Notes: generated by a model not told the origin, from the letters alone. A DNA stretch of 64,000 nucleotides from Paraferrimonas sedimenticola (GCF_002282855.1 NZ_NRIR01000001.1:620001-684000), one strand, 5' to 3'; shown: positions 9,384 through 19,234, counted from the stretch's first letter. Numbers and translations are program-made.

Positions 9384-10607
9384 CTACTCCGCCGTCAAAC
9401 GACAAATCTCCACAATTGTCTTCGCCGCCAACTCCATCTGGTCCAAACTGGCGTACTCGTGAATACCGTGGAAGTTGTAACCACCGGTGAAAATATTTGG
9501 GCACGGTAAACCTTTGAACGACAGCTGAGCGCCATCGGTACCGCCGCGAATAGGCTTGATTAACGGCTCAATGTTTAGGTTTTGCATGGCTCGCTTGGCG
9601 ATGTCGATGATCTGCTGATGCGGTTCCACCATGGCTTTCATGTTGAAGTAGGAGTCGGTGATCTCCAGCGACACCGAACCGCCGCTCAATTGCTGATTAA
9701 GCTGAGCGACCTTTTCTTTCATAAAGGCTTTGCGACGGGCCATGCCATCCGAGTCAAAGTCGCGCAAAATGTAGTGCATCTCGGTCTTGGCAATCGACGG
9801 TTTCATACTCGCCAAGTGATAAAAGCCTTCATAGCCTTCGGTGGTTTCTGGGGTTTCTGTGGTTGGCATCATGGCTTGCAGGCGCGCCGCCAAGTTCATC
9901 GAATTCACCAGTTTGTTCTTCGCAGTGCCGGGGTGAACCGACACACCGTGACAAGTCACCACAGCACTGGATGCATTAAAGTTCTCGTACTCAAGTTCAC
10001 CAAGTTGCCCGCCGTCAATGGTGTAGGCCCACTGAGCACCAAACTTATCCACATCAAATTTGTGTGCACCGCGTCCAATCTCTTCATCAGGGGTAAAGCC
10101 AATGCAAATGTCACCGTGTGGGATGTCAGGGTTAGCCACCAGCTCGGCCACAGCGGTTAGGATCTCAGCAATACCGGCTTTGTTGTCAGCACCTAGCAGT
10201 GTGGTGCCGTCAGTGGTGATAAGCGTGTTGCCAATTAAGCGGCTTAGCTCTGGATACTGGCTTGGGGTCAACACCTCGCCGCTGTCGCCAAGTGCGATAT
10301 CGCCGCCGTCGTAGTCTTCAACCAGTTGCGGTTTAACGTTGGCGCCGGAAGCATCCATGGCGGTATCCATGTGAGCGATGAAACCAATCGCCGGCACTGT
10401 GTGGCTGACATTGCTCGGTAAGCGGGCCATCAAATAGCCATTGTCATCAAGGGATACATCACTCAAACCCAGTTCAATCAGTTCTTGTTTAAGCTGCTTG
10501 GCCAAAACCAGTTGGCCCGGTGTTGATGGACAAGTGTCGATAGCGGCATCGGCTTGGGTGTCAAAAGATACGTAGCGAAGTAAGCGTTCTAATAGTTGTT
10601 GGCGCAT
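9384..10607 (-). CDS. pepT: Peptidase T (tripeptide aminopeptidase)
   Basis: PepT removes N-terminal residues from tripeptides in the cytoplasm. The 407-residue protein matches the M20B family length and has the expected metal-binding motifs: [14 protein letters not shown] (His and Asp, about residue 77), the bridging Asp in [14 protein letters not shown] (about 140), the Glu pair in [16 protein letters not shown] (about 174), and [23 protein letters not shown] near 355, plus the C-terminal [10 protein letters not shown]. Start ATG at 10607 has AAGG 9 bases upstream. It stands alone, flanked by palindromic repeats on both sides. Confidence 0.96.
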   Translation of the reverse strand: MRQQLLERLLRYVSFDTQADAAIDTCPSTPGQLVLAKQLKQELIELGLSDVSLDDNGYLMARLPSNVSHTVPAIGFIAHMDTAMDASGANVKPQLVEDYDGGDIALGDSGEVLTPSQYPELSRLIGNTLITTDGTTLLGADNKAGIAEILTAVAELVANPDIPHGDICIGFTPDEEIGRGAHKFDVDKFGAQWAYTIDGGQLGELEYENFNASSAVVTCHGVSVHPGTAKNKLVNSMNLAARLQAMMPTTETPETTEGYEGFYHLASMKPSIAKTEMHYILRDFDSDGMARRKAFMKEKVAQLNQQLSGGSVSLEITDSYFNMKAMVEPHQQIIDIAKRAMQNLNIEPLIKPIRGGTDGAQLSFKGLPCPNIFTGGYNFHGIHEYASLDQMELAAKTIVEICRLTAE

Positions 10608-10721
10608 GCTAGCCCTTGGTTAATTGCTTGTGCTGGGCATTATGGCGAACTGAGGTTGGCTTTACTGGGTGATAGATCAAAGCTTTGGTGTGTGCTGGTC
10701 GGAGCTTGGTGGCACAACTCG

Positions 10722-10804
10722 GTCATCCCGTTGGAAACGGGTAACTGGAAATCAACTAATCGCTAGTGGAAATAGGTGGATCCCCAGTCGAGCTGAGGAT
10801 GACG
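10722..10804. repeat. Degenerate palindromic repeat upstream of pepT
   Basis: GTCATCCCGTTGGAAACGGG at the left and GGATCCCCAGTCGAGCTG then AGGATGAC at the right form a diverged version of the GTCATTCCC...GGGAATGAC composite seen at 9274-9348. It lies between pepT and the small membrane protein gene. Confidence 0.5.
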
Positions 10805-10883
10805 ATACTAGAAAGGAATAATAATTCTGGATTTTTGGGTGAATTTCGCGCATTATGGCCAGCTATTACTTTAGAGGTAACTA

Positions 10884-11063
10884 ATGGAACATCCATGGCA
10901 CTACATATTGGCTATCGGCGGCATCTTTATTGCGGCCAGCTTTGGCATAGCTGTATGGATTGACTACAAGGCGAGCTTGATCGAAAAAGCTCAACGAGAA
11001 GGTCGCGCGTGCCCGATGCGAATGCGCAAGTTTGATCAAAAGACACCGTTTGATACTTGGTGA
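10884..11063 (+). CDS. Small single-span membrane protein, 59 residues
   Basis: The gene was found by eye: ATG at 10884 with AGAGG 7 bases upstream, 59 codons and a TGA at 11061. The product begins MEHPWHYILAIGG, has one hydrophobic segment (about residues 7-27, rich in Ile, Ala and Gly) and a basic, soluble tail (KASLIEKAQREGR...MRMRKFDQKTPFDTW). A bidirectional terminator follows 50 bases later, which supports real expression. I do not recognise the family; N-out or N-in topology and function are unknown. A good ribosome binding site, membrane-like composition and terminator make it more likely real than chance. Confidence 0.6.
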   Translation: MEHPWHYILAIGGIFIAASFGIAVWIDYKASLIEKAQREGRACPMRMRKFDQKTPFDTW

Positions 11064-11113
11064 TGGCTAGTCGCAACCGACACATATACTCAGTAGACCT
11101 AATTTCCAGACAC

Positions 11114-11149
11114 AAAAAAGGCGCTTACCAAAAATGGGAGCGCCTTTTT
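11114..11149. terminator. Bidirectional terminator between the small ORF and dnaJ
   Basis: AAAAAAGGCGCT and AGCGCCTTTTT flank a 13-base loop, so a U-run follows the hairpin on both strands. It can end the 59-codon gene on the plus strand and dnaJ on the minus strand. Confidence 0.85.
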
Positions 11150-11158
11150 GCTGTTGGC

Positions 11159-11184
11159 TGGATTCCCACTTTCGTGGGAATCAC
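11159..11184. repeat. Single ATTCCC/GGGAAT hairpin repeat
   Basis: GGATTCCCACTTTCGTGGGA followed by ATCACG is a half-unit of the composite repeat at 9274-9348, with nearly identical stem and loop. It lies immediately downstream of dnaJ. Confidence 0.6.
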
Positions 11185-11195
11185 GAGCGGCAGGA

Positions 11196-12317
11196 CTACT
11201 TCAAGTCCTCAAAGAACTTCTTCACACCATCGAAAAAGCCTTCAGCTTTTGGACGATGGGTGTGCTTACCGCCATTCAAGCTAGCTTCAAACTCTTCGAG
11301 CAGTTCTTTTTGCTTGTCGGTCAGTTTCACCGGAGTCTCGATCAGTACCTTACAGATCAAGTCACCCACGGCGTGGCTGCGAACCGACTTAACCCCTTTA
11401 CCGCGCATGCGGAACATACGACCGGTCTGAGTTTCGGTTGGGATCTTAAGCTTAACCTTGCCGTCCAAAGTCGGTACTTCAATCTCACCGCCAAGGGCGG
11501 CGTTGGTGAAGCTAATTGGCACTTCGCAGTACAAGTTGTTACCGTCACGCTCAAAGATTGGATGCTCTTGCACGTGCACTTGTACGTACAAGTCGCCCGC
11601 TGGCGCTCCGTACTCACCCGCTTCACCTTCGCCAGATAGACGAACGCGATCGCCAGTATCAACACCGGCTGGGATCTTCACAGACAGAGTCTTAGATTTT
11701 TCGTAGCGACCATGGCCATGACACTTAGAGCATGGGTCTTTGATGATCTTGCCGCGACCGTTACAGGTAGGACAGGTTTGCTGGACCGCAAAGAAGCCCT
11801 GGCGCATCTGCACCTGACCGCTACCATGACAGGTGCCACAGGTCTCGACGTCGGTACCTTTCTTGGCACCAGTACCATCACACACTTCACACTCGGTCAG
11901 GGTCGGAATGCGAATTTCGCGCGTAACACCGGCAACCGCTTGCTCAAGGCTTAACTCAAGGTTGTAGCGAAGATCCGCACCGCGCTGTGCCTGACGGCCA
12001 CCGCCGCGACGACCGCCGCCAAAGATATCGCCAAACACGTCGCCAAAGATGTCGCCAAAGTCGCCAGCACCGCCGCCTGGGCCGCGGTTGGGATCTACAC
12101 CGGCGTGACCAAACTGGTCGTACGCTGCTTTCTTATCAGCGTCGGTTAGGATCTCGTAAGCTTCTTTGGCTTCCTTAAATGAGGTAGCCGCAGACTCGTC
12201 ACCTGGATTGCGGTCCGGGTGAAACTTCATCGCCAACTTTTTGTAGGCTTTCTTGATTTCCCTTTCGCTGGCATCGCGGCCAACACCTAGGACTTCGTAA
12301 TAATCTCGTTTCGACAT
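11196..12317 (-). CDS. dnaJ: Chaperone protein DnaJ
   Basis: DnaJ delivers unfolded substrates to DnaK and stimulates its ATPase. The 373-residue protein has the J domain with the HPD motif ([11 protein letters not shown], about residue 33), a Gly-rich region (about 75-110, [14 protein letters not shown]), four CxxCxGxG zinc repeats ([36 protein letters not shown], about 140-210) and the C-terminal substrate-binding domain. It lies 214 bases behind dnaK in the same direction; that gap holds a hairpin and palindromic repeats, so full read-through from the dnaK heat-shock promoters is likely but not certain. Confidence 0.98.
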   Translation of the reverse strand: MSKRDYYEVLGVGRDASEREIKKAYKKLAMKFHPDRNPGDESAATSFKEAKEAYEILTDADKKAAYDQFGHAGVDPNRGPGGGAGDFGDIFGDVFGDIFGGGRRGGGRQAQRGADLRYNLELSLEQAVAGVTREIRIPTLTECEVCDGTGAKKGTDVETCGTCHGSGQVQMRQGFFAVQQTCPTCNGRGKIIKDPCSKCHGHGRYEKSKTLSVKIPAGVDTGDRVRLSGEGEAGEYGAPAGDLYVQVHVQEHPIFERDGNNLYCEVPISFTNAALGGEIEVPTLDGKVKLKIPTETQTGRMFRMRGKGVKSVRSHAVGDLICKVLIETPVKLTDKQKELLEEFEASLNGGKHTHRPKAEGFFDGVKKFFEDLK

Positions 12318-12349
12318 ATTCTTCGCTTGTTTAGTTGTCGTCCTTGGGT

Positions 12350-12464
12350 CATCCCCAAGGCGTCATCCTCAGCTAATTCCCAAGGCGTCATCCTCAGCTC
12401 GACTGGGGATCTACCCTTTCGCTACCGGCAATTCGCTAGATTCCCGCTTTCGCGGGAATGACGG
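12350..12464. repeat. Palindromic repeat cluster in the dnaK-dnaJ gap
   Basis: The words CCCAAGGCGTCATCCTCAGCT occur twice in tandem (about 12354 and 12379), then CGACTGGGGATCTA, then a CTAGATTCCCGC-loop-GCGGGAATGACGG hairpin (12435-12464). The pieces match the composite repeat seen at 9274-9348 and 62149-62224, partly duplicated. Confidence 0.6.
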
Positions 12465-12477
12465 TAGGAGTACAAAC

Positions 12478-12503
12478 GGGCATATGAGTTTCCTCATACG
12501 CCC
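12478..12503 (-). terminator. Hairpin just downstream of dnaK
   Basis: GGGCATATGAG and CTCATACGCCC form an 11-base stem (one mismatch) with a 4-base TTTC loop, about 30 bases past the dnaK stop. The T-run after it on the minus strand is weak (GTTTGT), so it may attenuate rather than fully stop transcription into dnaJ, or stabilise the dnaK mRNA end. Confidence 0.5.
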
Positions 12504-12531
12504 GCCTTCTAAAATAATCAGTTAGTTACGA

Positions 12532-14457
12532 TTATTTTTTGTCGTCTTTCACTTCTTCGAACTCAGCGTCGACAACGTCGTCAGCAGGCTGTTGCTGGGC
12601 ACCGCCCTGAGGCTGGCCTTCGGCACCACCTTGAGCTTGTTGTGCTTTCGCCTGAGCAATTTCCATCAGCTTGGCGCTGGCTTCGATTAGCTTCTGGCTA
12701 GCCGCTTCAATCGCTTCTTTGTCGTCGCCTTTAACCGCTTCTTCAACAGCTTTAGAAGCTTCTTCGATCTTAGCCTTGTCTTCTGCTGGTAGCTCGTCAC
12801 CCGCTTCTTCAACCTGCTTGGCAGTGGCGTGAACCAGACCGTCAGCTTGGTTGCGAGCCTGTACTAGCTCTTCAAACTTGGCATCTTCCTCAGCGTTGGC
12901 TTCGGCGTCGCGTACCATTGCTTCGATCTCTTCGTCCGACAGACCAGAGTTCGCTTTAATGGTGATCTTCTGCTCTTTACCAGTGTTCTTGTCTTTAGCA
13001 GACACGTGCAGAATACCGTCGGCATCTAGGTCGAAGCTCACTTCGATTTGTGGCATGCCGCGTGGTGCAGGCTGAATGCCTTCTAGGTTGAATTGACCTA
13101 GAGACTTGTTCTCGCCAGCGCGCTTACGCTCACCTTGCAGTACGTGAATGGTTACTGCGTTTTGGTTGTCTTCTGCAGTTGAGAAGATTTGGCTACCCTT
13201 AGTTGGGATAGTGGTGTTCTTCTCTACAACCTTGGTCATCACGCCACCCATGGTCTCAATACCCAGAGACAGAGGAGTCACGTCCAGTAGAAGTACGTCT
13301 TTCACATCACCCGACAGTACGCCACCTTGAACCGCAGCACCCATGGCAACTGCTTCGTCAGGGTTAACGTCTTTACGAGGCTCTTTACCAAAGAAGCCAG
13401 AAACCGCTTCTTGAACCTTAGGCATACGGGTTTGACCGCCCACCAAGATTACGTCGTTGATGTCAGATACAGACAGGTCTGCGTCGGCCAGAGCCACTTT
13501 CAACGGCTCTAGAGAGCGAACAATCAAATCTTCAACCAAAGATTCCAGCTTGGCGCGAGTCACTTTAACTACCAAGTGCTTAGGACCAGTAGCGTCTGCA
13601 GTGATGTACGGCAGGTTAACTTCGGTTTGAACTGCTGAAGACAGTTCAATTTTCGCTTTCTCAGCCGCTTCTTTCAGACGCTGCATAGCCAACGGGTCGT
13701 TGCGCAGGTCGATGCTTTGGTCTTTCTTGAACTCGTCTACCAGGTAGTTAATCAGACGGTTGTCAAAGTCTTCACCACCCAAGTGAGTGTCGCCGTTGGT
13801 CGCTAGAACTTCAAAAGTTTGCTCGCCGTCTACGTTGTCCATCTCGATGATAGAGATATCGAAAGTACCACCACCTAGGTCGTATACCGCAACGATGTTC
13901 TCACCAGTCTTCTTGTCCAGACCGTAGGCCAGTGCCGCAGCCGTTGGCTCGTTGATGATACGCTTAACTTCTAGACCGGCGATGCGGCCAGCGTCTTTGG
14001 TTGCTTGACGCTGTGAATCGTTAAAGTACGCAGGAACAGTAATAACTGCTGCTGATACTTCTTCGCCCAAGTAGTCTTCGGCGGTTTTCTTCATCTTTTT
14101 CAGAATTTCGGCAGAAATTTGCGGTGGCGCCATTTTCTTGCCTTGGGCTTCTACCCAAGCGTCGCCGTTGTCAGCTTCGATGATTTTGAACGGCATGATA
14201 TCAACGTCACGCTGAACTTCGTCGTCTTTGAAACGACGGCCAATCAGACGCTTGATAGCAAATACAGTGTTGTGTGGGTTGGTAACCGCTTGACGCTTCG
14301 CAGGCTGGCCTACCAAGATCTCGTCATCGGTGTAAGCAATGATAGAAGGGGTAGTACGATCGCCCTCAGCGTTCTCGATTACCTTTGGCATGTCGCCATC
14401 TAAGATTGAGATACAAGAGTTAGTTGTACCCAAGTCAATACCAATAATTTTACCCAT
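12532..14457 (-). CDS. dnaK: Chaperone protein DnaK (Hsp70)
   Basis: DnaK is the main cytoplasmic Hsp70. The 641-residue protein begins [15 protein letters not shown], with the phosphate-binding loops and [13 protein letters not shown] near residue 195, the interdomain linker [15 protein letters not shown] near 390, the substrate-binding domain and a Gln/Gly-rich lid tail ending EEVKDDKK. The open frame extends upstream to 14571, but ATG at 14457 gives the family N-terminus and has GGAG 8 bases upstream. Two heat-shock promoters lie in front (14523-14552, 14587-14617). dnaJ follows. Confidence 0.98.
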   Translation of the reverse strand: MGKIIGIDLGTTNSCISILDGDMPKVIENAEGDRTTPSIIAYTDDEILVGQPAKRQAVTNPHNTVFAIKRLIGRRFKDDEVQRDVDIMPFKIIEADNGDAWVEAQGKKMAPPQISAEILKKMKKTAEDYLGEEVSAAVITVPAYFNDSQRQATKDAGRIAGLEVKRIINEPTAAALAYGLDKKTGENIVAVYDLGGGTFDISIIEMDNVDGEQTFEVLATNGDTHLGGEDFDNRLINYLVDEFKKDQSIDLRNDPLAMQRLKEAAEKAKIELSSAVQTEVNLPYITADATGPKHLVVKVTRAKLESLVEDLIVRSLEPLKVALADADLSVSDINDVILVGGQTRMPKVQEAVSGFFGKEPRKDVNPDEAVAMGAAVQGGVLSGDVKDVLLLDVTPLSLGIETMGGVMTKVVEKNTTIPTKGSQIFSTAEDNQNAVTIHVLQGERKRAGENKSLGQFNLEGIQPAPRGMPQIEVSFDLDADGILHVSAKDKNTGKEQKITIKANSGLSDEEIEAMVRDAEANAEEDAKFEELVQARNQADGLVHATAKQVEEAGDELPAEDKAKIEEASKAVEEAVKGDDKEAIEAASQKLIEASAKLMEIAQAKAQQAQGGAEGQPQGGAQQQPADDVVDAEFEEVKDDKK

Positions 14458-14522
14458 GACGGTGTCTCCAAATACTGCGGTTGAAGTCTCTCTCCAACCA
14501 AATATCTCTGTGTTAGTAAGGG

Positions 14523-14552
14523 ATATGGGGGCGCCTTGACGCTTTTCAAGGG
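14523..14552 (-). promoter_or_regulatory. Sigma-32 promoter P1 of dnaK
   Basis: On the minus strand, CTTGAAA (-35) is followed after 13 bases by CCCCATAT (-10), a near-perfect heat-shock sigma-32 promoter. It lies about 65 bases upstream of the dnaK start codon. Confidence 0.9.
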
Positions 14553-14586
14553 CGCATGCCCTATCCCGCAAAATCCGGTTACAAGC

Positions 14587-14617
14587 TATATAGGGGCGTG
14601 AAATTGTATTCCAAGGG
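14587..14617 (-). promoter_or_regulatory. Second sigma-32-like promoter P2 of dnaK
   Basis: On the minus strand, CTTGGAA followed after 12 bases by CCCCTATATA fits the sigma-32 consensus less perfectly than P1. It stands about 65 bases upstream of P1, giving a tandem arrangement. Confidence 0.7.
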
Positions 14618-14709
14618 TTAAACCAAAACTTTTTTGTATTTTTTTTTGTTAAGCCATAGCTAAAGGTGGATATAATCCGCTGTGATTTAGTGAATTCAAG
14701 GAGTTAGCC

Positions 14710-15603
14710 ATGCAACCCCAGTGGGTGCCTTATGCCTTTGGTTTGAGCGCTGTTTTGCTTTGGTCCACAGTGGCCACCGCATTTAAGCTCGCCCTGGCAC
14801 AAATGACCCCGATCCAACTGGTGCTGCTGGCGGCTTTGGTGTCCATTGTTTTTTTGGGCAGCGTGGTCATTTGGCAAGGCAAGTGGCGCTTGTGCGGCCG
14901 CCAGTTTCAAGCGCAACCCAAGTTTTACATAATCACAGGCTTGCTCAACCCTCTTGCCTACTACTGGGTGCTGTTTCAGGCCTACGACCTATTGCCTGCG
15001 CAACAGGCGCAACCGCTCAATTACACCTGGCCTGTGGTGCTAAGTTTATTGGCCGTGCCAGTACTTGGACAAAAGCTCAGAAGTGTGGATGTGATTGCCG
15101 CCGCGCTGGCTTATTTTGGGGTACTGGTGATCGCCACCAGCGGCAATTTGTTAGCGCTTGAGTTCGAGAGCCCGCTTGGGGTGGCGTTGGCCCTTGCTTC
15201 CACCTTGCTGTGGGCCAGCTATTGGCTACTCAACACCAAAGACAAGGGTGATCCTGTTGTCAGCTTGTTACTCAGCTTTGTTACCAGCCTGCCGTTTATT
15301 GCCGCGCTCACCCTATTCACCGACGGTTGGCCCGAACTGACTCTCAAGAGTTTTGCCGGTGCCGCTTATGTGGGTCTGTTTGAGATGGGGCTCACCTTTG
15401 TACTCTGGCTAATGGCGCTTAAAAAGGCGCAGCAGAGCGACAGCGTCTCTACCGCTAGCATTAGCAACCTGGCTTTCATCTCACCGGTACTGTCGTTATT
15501 TTTCATCGCCGCCATTCTCAAAGAGAGTCTGCAAATATCGACCTTTGTTGGTTTGGCAATGATTATCACTGCACTGGGTTTTCAGAAGCTCAAAAGAAGT
15601 TGA
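14710..15603 (+). CDS. EamA-family (DMT) transporter
   Basis: A 297-residue, very hydrophobic protein with about ten membrane segments arranged as two EamA repeats (roughly 5-140 and 150-290), the layout of drug/metabolite exporters such as RhaT/YdcZ-related permeases. Motifs include LLWSTVATAFKLAL in the first helix, where DMT proteins carry the conserved W-[GS], and QPLNYTWPVVLSLLA. Start ATG at 14710 has AAGGAG 8 bases upstream. It is divergent from dnaK and independent of the dms genes behind it. Substrate is unknown; amino-acid or metabolite export is typical for the family. Confidence 0.88.
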   Translation: MQPQWVPYAFGLSAVLLWSTVATAFKLALAQMTPIQLVLLAALVSIVFLGSVVIWQGKWRLCGRQFQAQPKFYIITGLLNPLAYYWVLFQAYDLLPAQQAQPLNYTWPVVLSLLAVPVLGQKLRSVDVIAAALAYFGVLVIATSGNLLALEFESPLGVALALASTLLWASYWLLNTKDKGDPVVSLLLSFVTSLPFIAALTLFTDGWPELTLKSFAGAAYVGLFEMGLTFVLWLMALKKAQQSDSVSTASISNLAFISPVLSLFFIAAILKESLQISTFVGLAMIITALGFQKLKRS

Positions 15604-15955
15604 TCGCCACATTCGCGCAACATCAAGATCACCACCACAACACATCCGACCAAGCTAGATCACGTTTTGGAATACGCTCGTTTTTTTTAGCTTTAGCCCG
15701 CTTTTATTTTACGCAGCGCGTATAACCAAAATATTCATCGACTGTAGAAATTTTCTTCTCATAAATGTCTGTTTTGTATGTAAAACACATCTTTTTGGCG
15801 TTAGAAAGATACTGAATTACGCCATTTTGGTAGCAAACTTCCGCCAGTTACCATGTTTTCAGTTTCTCTCTGACCTGTTCGCCCGCGCGCATTGTTGTGA
15901 GCCAATCCGCAGCGACAGGCACCGAATATCGAGAAATGTTTACAAGGAAAACACT
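15604..15955. other. 352-base leader region before dmsA
   Basis: No gene is seen. The AT-rich stretch 15660-15830 probably carries the dms promoter. AGCTAGATCACG at about 15651-15662 resembles one half of a CRP site, but its partner half is poor; no full FNR or CRP palindrome was found. AAGGA at 15943-15947 is the dmsA ribosome binding site. The open frame that spans this region in phase with dmsA starts too early to be the real start. Confidence 0.5.
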
Positions 15956-18514
15956 ATGGAACGACGTAATTTTCTCAAAATGAGTGCTGCTCTGAGTTGT
16001 TCAGCCACATTGGTGGGCTGTAATTCAGACAAAGCGCCAGAAGAAGAACTTCCCATTGACCCACCAGTTGATCCACCGATTGATCCGCCAGCCCCTGAAG
16101 GCGAACAGGTCAACTGGTCTGCCTGCTTGGTAAACTGTGGCTCTAACTGCCCAATCAAAGTTTATTCAGAAGACGGTGTGATCACTCGCGTTGAAGCCGA
16201 GAACATCACCACCGACGAGTACGGTGTTAGCCACCACATTCGTCCATGCCCGCGCGGCCGCTCGTTGAAGCAACGCACCTATGCGCCAGATCGTCTGACT
16301 CAGCCAATGAAGCGCGTTGGTAAGCGTGGCGCTGGCGAGTTTGTGCCAATTAGCTGGGAACAAGCTTATGAAGAGATTGCTTCTAAACTGCAATCCACCG
16401 CGGCCGATTACGGCAACGACGCTATCTACTTCCACTACGGCACTGGTGCCTACTATGGCTTTGCTAGCAACACCGCCACTTGGCAGCGTCTGCTAAACCT
16501 AAACGGCGGTTTCCTAAACCACCACTGGGATTACTCGTGGGCCGGTGCTTACTCAGCGAGTATGGCGACCTACGGCGACCAGTGGGATTCGATTGGCGGC
16601 AGCTCGCTGGCTGAAATCGAAAACTCTGACTTGTTCGTTGGCTTTGGTTTCAACCCTAACGAAATCCGTATGTCAGGGTCTGGCGAAGGCTATGACTTCG
16701 TCAAAGCCCTTGAGAAGAACCAAAACGGTATCGAAGTCTGGATGGTTGAGCCTCGTTACACCGACTCAATGCGCGGAACCGAAGACCGTTGGTTGGCGAT
16801 TCGCCCAGGCACCGATGCGGCACTGGCCGAAGCGGTTATCCATGAGATGATCAGCTCTGGTTGGGTAGAAGCCAACGCTAAATCTTTCCTAGACAAGTGC
16901 TGTGTGGGTTACGACAAGGCCTCACTAGAAGCGGCCAAAGCCGAGCTAGAAGCTAAGGGCGACGAGCACGCTCAGTACATCGACGTCGAAGATAACTACA
17001 AAGACTACATTCTGGGTGCTGGTAAGTACGCAGCGCAAGGCGCTCGCACTCCTGAGTGGGCCGAGCCAATCACTGGCGTACCCGCTGCCGACATCAAGCA
17101 GCTTGCCGACAAGATCATGGCCGCTAACGCGCCATACATCTCTGCCGGTGCCGGTATTAGCCGTCACGCCAACGGTGACCAGTCAACTCGTGCGGTCTAC
17201 ATGCTGGCCATCATGACAGGTAAGATTGGTAACGCCGGTGTAAGCACTGGTGCTATGCCGACCAGCTTTAGCTTGGGCGTTTCTGGCATGCCAACCGGTA
17301 GCAACCCAATCGATGTGACCATTCCTGTGTTCTCTTGGTCCGACGCTGTGGTTCGCGGTAAAGAATTTACCGGCCTGACCGACGGTGTGCGTTTTGCTGC
17401 ATCTGGCTCTAACGAGCTGGCAGACAACTCTGAAGCCAAGCTAACGAACGACATTAAAGTCATTATTAACGCCGCCGGTAACGCGCTGGTGAACCAACAC
17501 TCTGACAGCAACGGCACCGCAGATATTCTGCGTGACGAGTCTAAGTGCGAGATGATTGTTGTGTGTGATTGCTGGATGACTCCATCGGCCAAATTCGCCG
17601 ACATCCTACTACCAGACACCACTTGGCTTGAGTCTGAAGATTTAGCCAACGACAGCTACGCCTCAGGTCAAATGGGCTACATCACCATGATGAGCAGCTC
17701 GCTAAAACCTCTGGGTGAGTCCAAGTCCATGTACGACATCTGTACCGGCATCGCCGCCAAGATGGGCAAAGAGTCTGAGTACACCGAAGGTCGCACCAGC
17801 TCTGAGTGGGTGGCTAAGTTGTACGACGAAACTCGTGGCATGAACTCTGACATCGACATGCCAGAAACTTTGGCGGATGCTCAAACTCAAGGCGTGTTCC
17901 GCAAGTACGTGCCTGGCAGCACAGTGAGCTTGCAAAGCTTTGTGCAAGATCCTGCCAACAACCCTCGTCCAACGGTTTCAGGCAAAATCGAAATCTTCTC
18001 GATTTCTAACGCTAAGAAAGCCGCCACTTGGACGTTGCGCGACAAAGGCGACCTAATCACGCCACTGCCTCAGTACGTTGTGACTTGGGACGGTTTCGAG
18101 GACAAGGTTACCGCCGAAGACTACCCGTTGCAGCTGTGTGGTTACCACACCAAGGGTCGTACCCACTCGTCTTTCCATAACGTGCCTTGGTTGCGCGAAG
18201 CGGTTGAAGATGCGGTTTGGCTAAACCCTATGGATGCCAACCAGCGCGGTCTAGAATCTGGCGACCTAGTTCAGGTTTGGAACACTCGCGGTACCATCGA
18301 GCTACCTGTGCGTATCACTCCACGTGTTACCCCAGGTGTCGCCATGATGGGTCAAGGCGCTTGGTACCAACCTGACACTGACGGTCGTGTGGGTCCTTCG
18401 GGTCACGTGGTCGATGTGGGCGGTTGTATCAACACCCTGACCAAGTACCACCCGTCCCCTGTGACTAAGGGCAACCCGCAGCACACCAACCGCGTGCAAA
18501 TCAAAAAGGCTTAA
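15956..18514 (+). CDS. dmsA: DMSO reductase-family molybdopterin catalytic subunit, Tat lipoprotein
   Basis: The 852-residue subunit reduces an S- or N-oxide (or related) acceptor at a molybdenum bis-MGD centre during anaerobic respiration. The start ATG at 15956 gives ERRNFLKMS, a twin-arginine motif at residues 2-10, followed by a lipobox LVGC (Cys22), then a Pro/Asp linker (PIDPPVDPPIDPPAP). Cys57, 61, 65 and 98 form the [4Fe-4S] site (C-x3-C-x3-C-x32-C). A lipid-anchored, Tat-exported DmsA is the Shewanella extracellular type. dmsB follows by 14 bases. In Shewanella the operon also has dmsE and dmsF for electron transfer across the outer membrane; they are absent upstream here, so location and electron donor are open. 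The exact substrate is inferred from family. Confidence 0.88.
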   Translation: MERRNFLKMSAALSCSATLVGCNSDKAPEEELPIDPPVDPPIDPPAPEGEQVNWSACLVNCGSNCPIKVYSEDGVITRVEAENITTDEYGVSHHIRPCPRGRSLKQRTYAPDRLTQPMKRVGKRGAGEFVPISWEQAYEEIASKLQSTAADYGNDAIYFHYGTGAYYGFASNTATWQRLLNLNGGFLNHHWDYSWAGAYSASMATYGDQWDSIGGSSLAEIENSDLFVGFGFNPNEIRMSGSGEGYDFVKALEKNQNGIEVWMVEPRYTDSMRGTEDRWLAIRPGTDAALAEAVIHEMISSGWVEANAKSFLDKCCVGYDKASLEAAKAELEAKGDEHAQYIDVEDNYKDYILGAGKYAAQGARTPEWAEPITGVPAADIKQLADKIMAANAPYISAGAGISRHANGDQSTRAVYMLAIMTGKIGNAGVSTGAMPTSFSLGVSGMPTGSNPIDVTIPVFSWSDAVVRGKEFTGLTDGVRFAASGSNELADNSEAKLTNDIKVIINAAGNALVNQHSDSNGTADILRDESKCEMIVVCDCWMTPSAKFADILLPDTTWLESEDLANDSYASGQMGYITMMSSSLKPLGESKSMYDICTGIAAKMGKESEYTEGRTSSEWVAKLYDETRGMNSDIDMPETLADAQTQGVFRKYVPGSTVSLQSFVQDPANNPRPTVSGKIEIFSISNAKKAATWTLRDKGDLITPLPQYVVTWDGFEDKVTAEDYPLQLCGYHTKGRTHSSFHNVPWLREAVEDAVWLNPMDANQRGLESGDLVQVWNTRGTIELPVRITPRVTPGVAMMGQGAWYQPDTDGRVGPSGHVVDVGGCINTLTKYHPSPVTKGNPQHTNRVQIKKA

Positions 18515-18528
18515 TGGAGTAAACAATT

Positions 18529-19161
18529 ATGTCTGACAACAAACAATACGGCTTTTTTGTTGATACTCGTAAGTGCACCGGCTGTAAGACTTGCCAAATC
18601 GCCTGTAAAGACAAGAGCGATTTGACCCTTGGCCTTAACTGGCGTCGTGTCTACGAGTACTGCGGCGGCACTTGGACGAAGGACGACAACAACGCCTTTA
18701 CCCAAAGTGTGTACGCTTACTACGCCTCAATCAGCTGCAACCACTGTAACAAGCCTGCTTGTGTGGAAGCCTGCCCAACCGGTGCCATGGCCAAACGCGA
18801 GACAGACGGCTTGGTGCTAGTTGACCAAGAAGTGTGTATCGGCTGTGAGATGTGCGCCAAAGCTTGTCCTTACGATGCGCCTCAAATCGACAACGAGCGC
18901 AACGTAATGACCAAATGCGACGGTTGCTATGACCGCATCGCCGAAGGACTTAAGCCAAGCTGTGTGGACTCTTGCCCGCTGCGCGCGTTGGACTTCGACA
19001 CCATGGACAACTTACGCGCCAAGTACGGCAATGGAGACGGTCACATTGCACCGCTGCCACCAGCTGCCGAGACCGACCCTAACCTGATTTTGTTGGCTAA
19101 CCCTAATGGCCAACCTGCAGGTGCCGGTACAGGCTCTGTGGTTAACCCGGCAGAAGTATAA
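18529..19161 (+). CDS. dmsB: DMSO reductase iron-sulfur subunit
   Basis: A 210-residue electron-transfer subunit with four ferredoxin-type cysteine clusters: CTGCKTCQIAC (residues 16-26), CNKPACVEACP (about 70), CIGCEMCAKACP (about 103) and CDGCYD ... CVDSCP (about 128-150). It passes electrons to the molybdenum site of DmsA. There is no signal peptide, as usual for subunits exported in complex with the Tat-carrying partner. No DmsC-type membrane anchor follows; the next genes are the chaperones dmsG and dmsH, so the electron donor may be CymA-like or encoded elsewhere (inference). A hairpin lies between dmsB and dmsG. Confidence 0.93.
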   Translation: MSDNKQYGFFVDTRKCTGCKTCQIACKDKSDLTLGLNWRRVYEYCGGTWTKDDNNAFTQSVYAYYASISCNHCNKPACVEACPTGAMAKRETDGLVLVDQEVCIGCEMCAKACPYDAPQIDNERNVMTKCDGCYDRIAEGLKPSCVDSCPLRALDFDTMDNLRAKYGNGDGHIAPLPPAAETDPNLILLANPNGQPAGAGTGSVVNPAEV

Positions 19162-19209
19162 GCACTCGCCGAAACGTCTTAGAACCGAGTTACTAGGTTT
19201 TAAGACAAT

Positions 19210-19234
19210 TGCGGCGCTCCTCGCGAGCGCCGCA
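19210..19234 (+). terminator. Strong hairpin between dmsB and dmsG
   Basis: TGCGGCGCTC and GAGCGCCGCA form a perfect 10-base stem with a 5-base loop, but only a weak CTTTA follows. It may be a partial terminator lowering expression of the chaperone genes relative to dmsAB, or an mRNA stabiliser. Confidence 0.6.

Noticed and set aside
15640-15800. A possible CRP or FNR operator before dmsA
   Set aside because: Only AGATCACG and ACACAT half-sites are present; no symmetric partner at the right distance.
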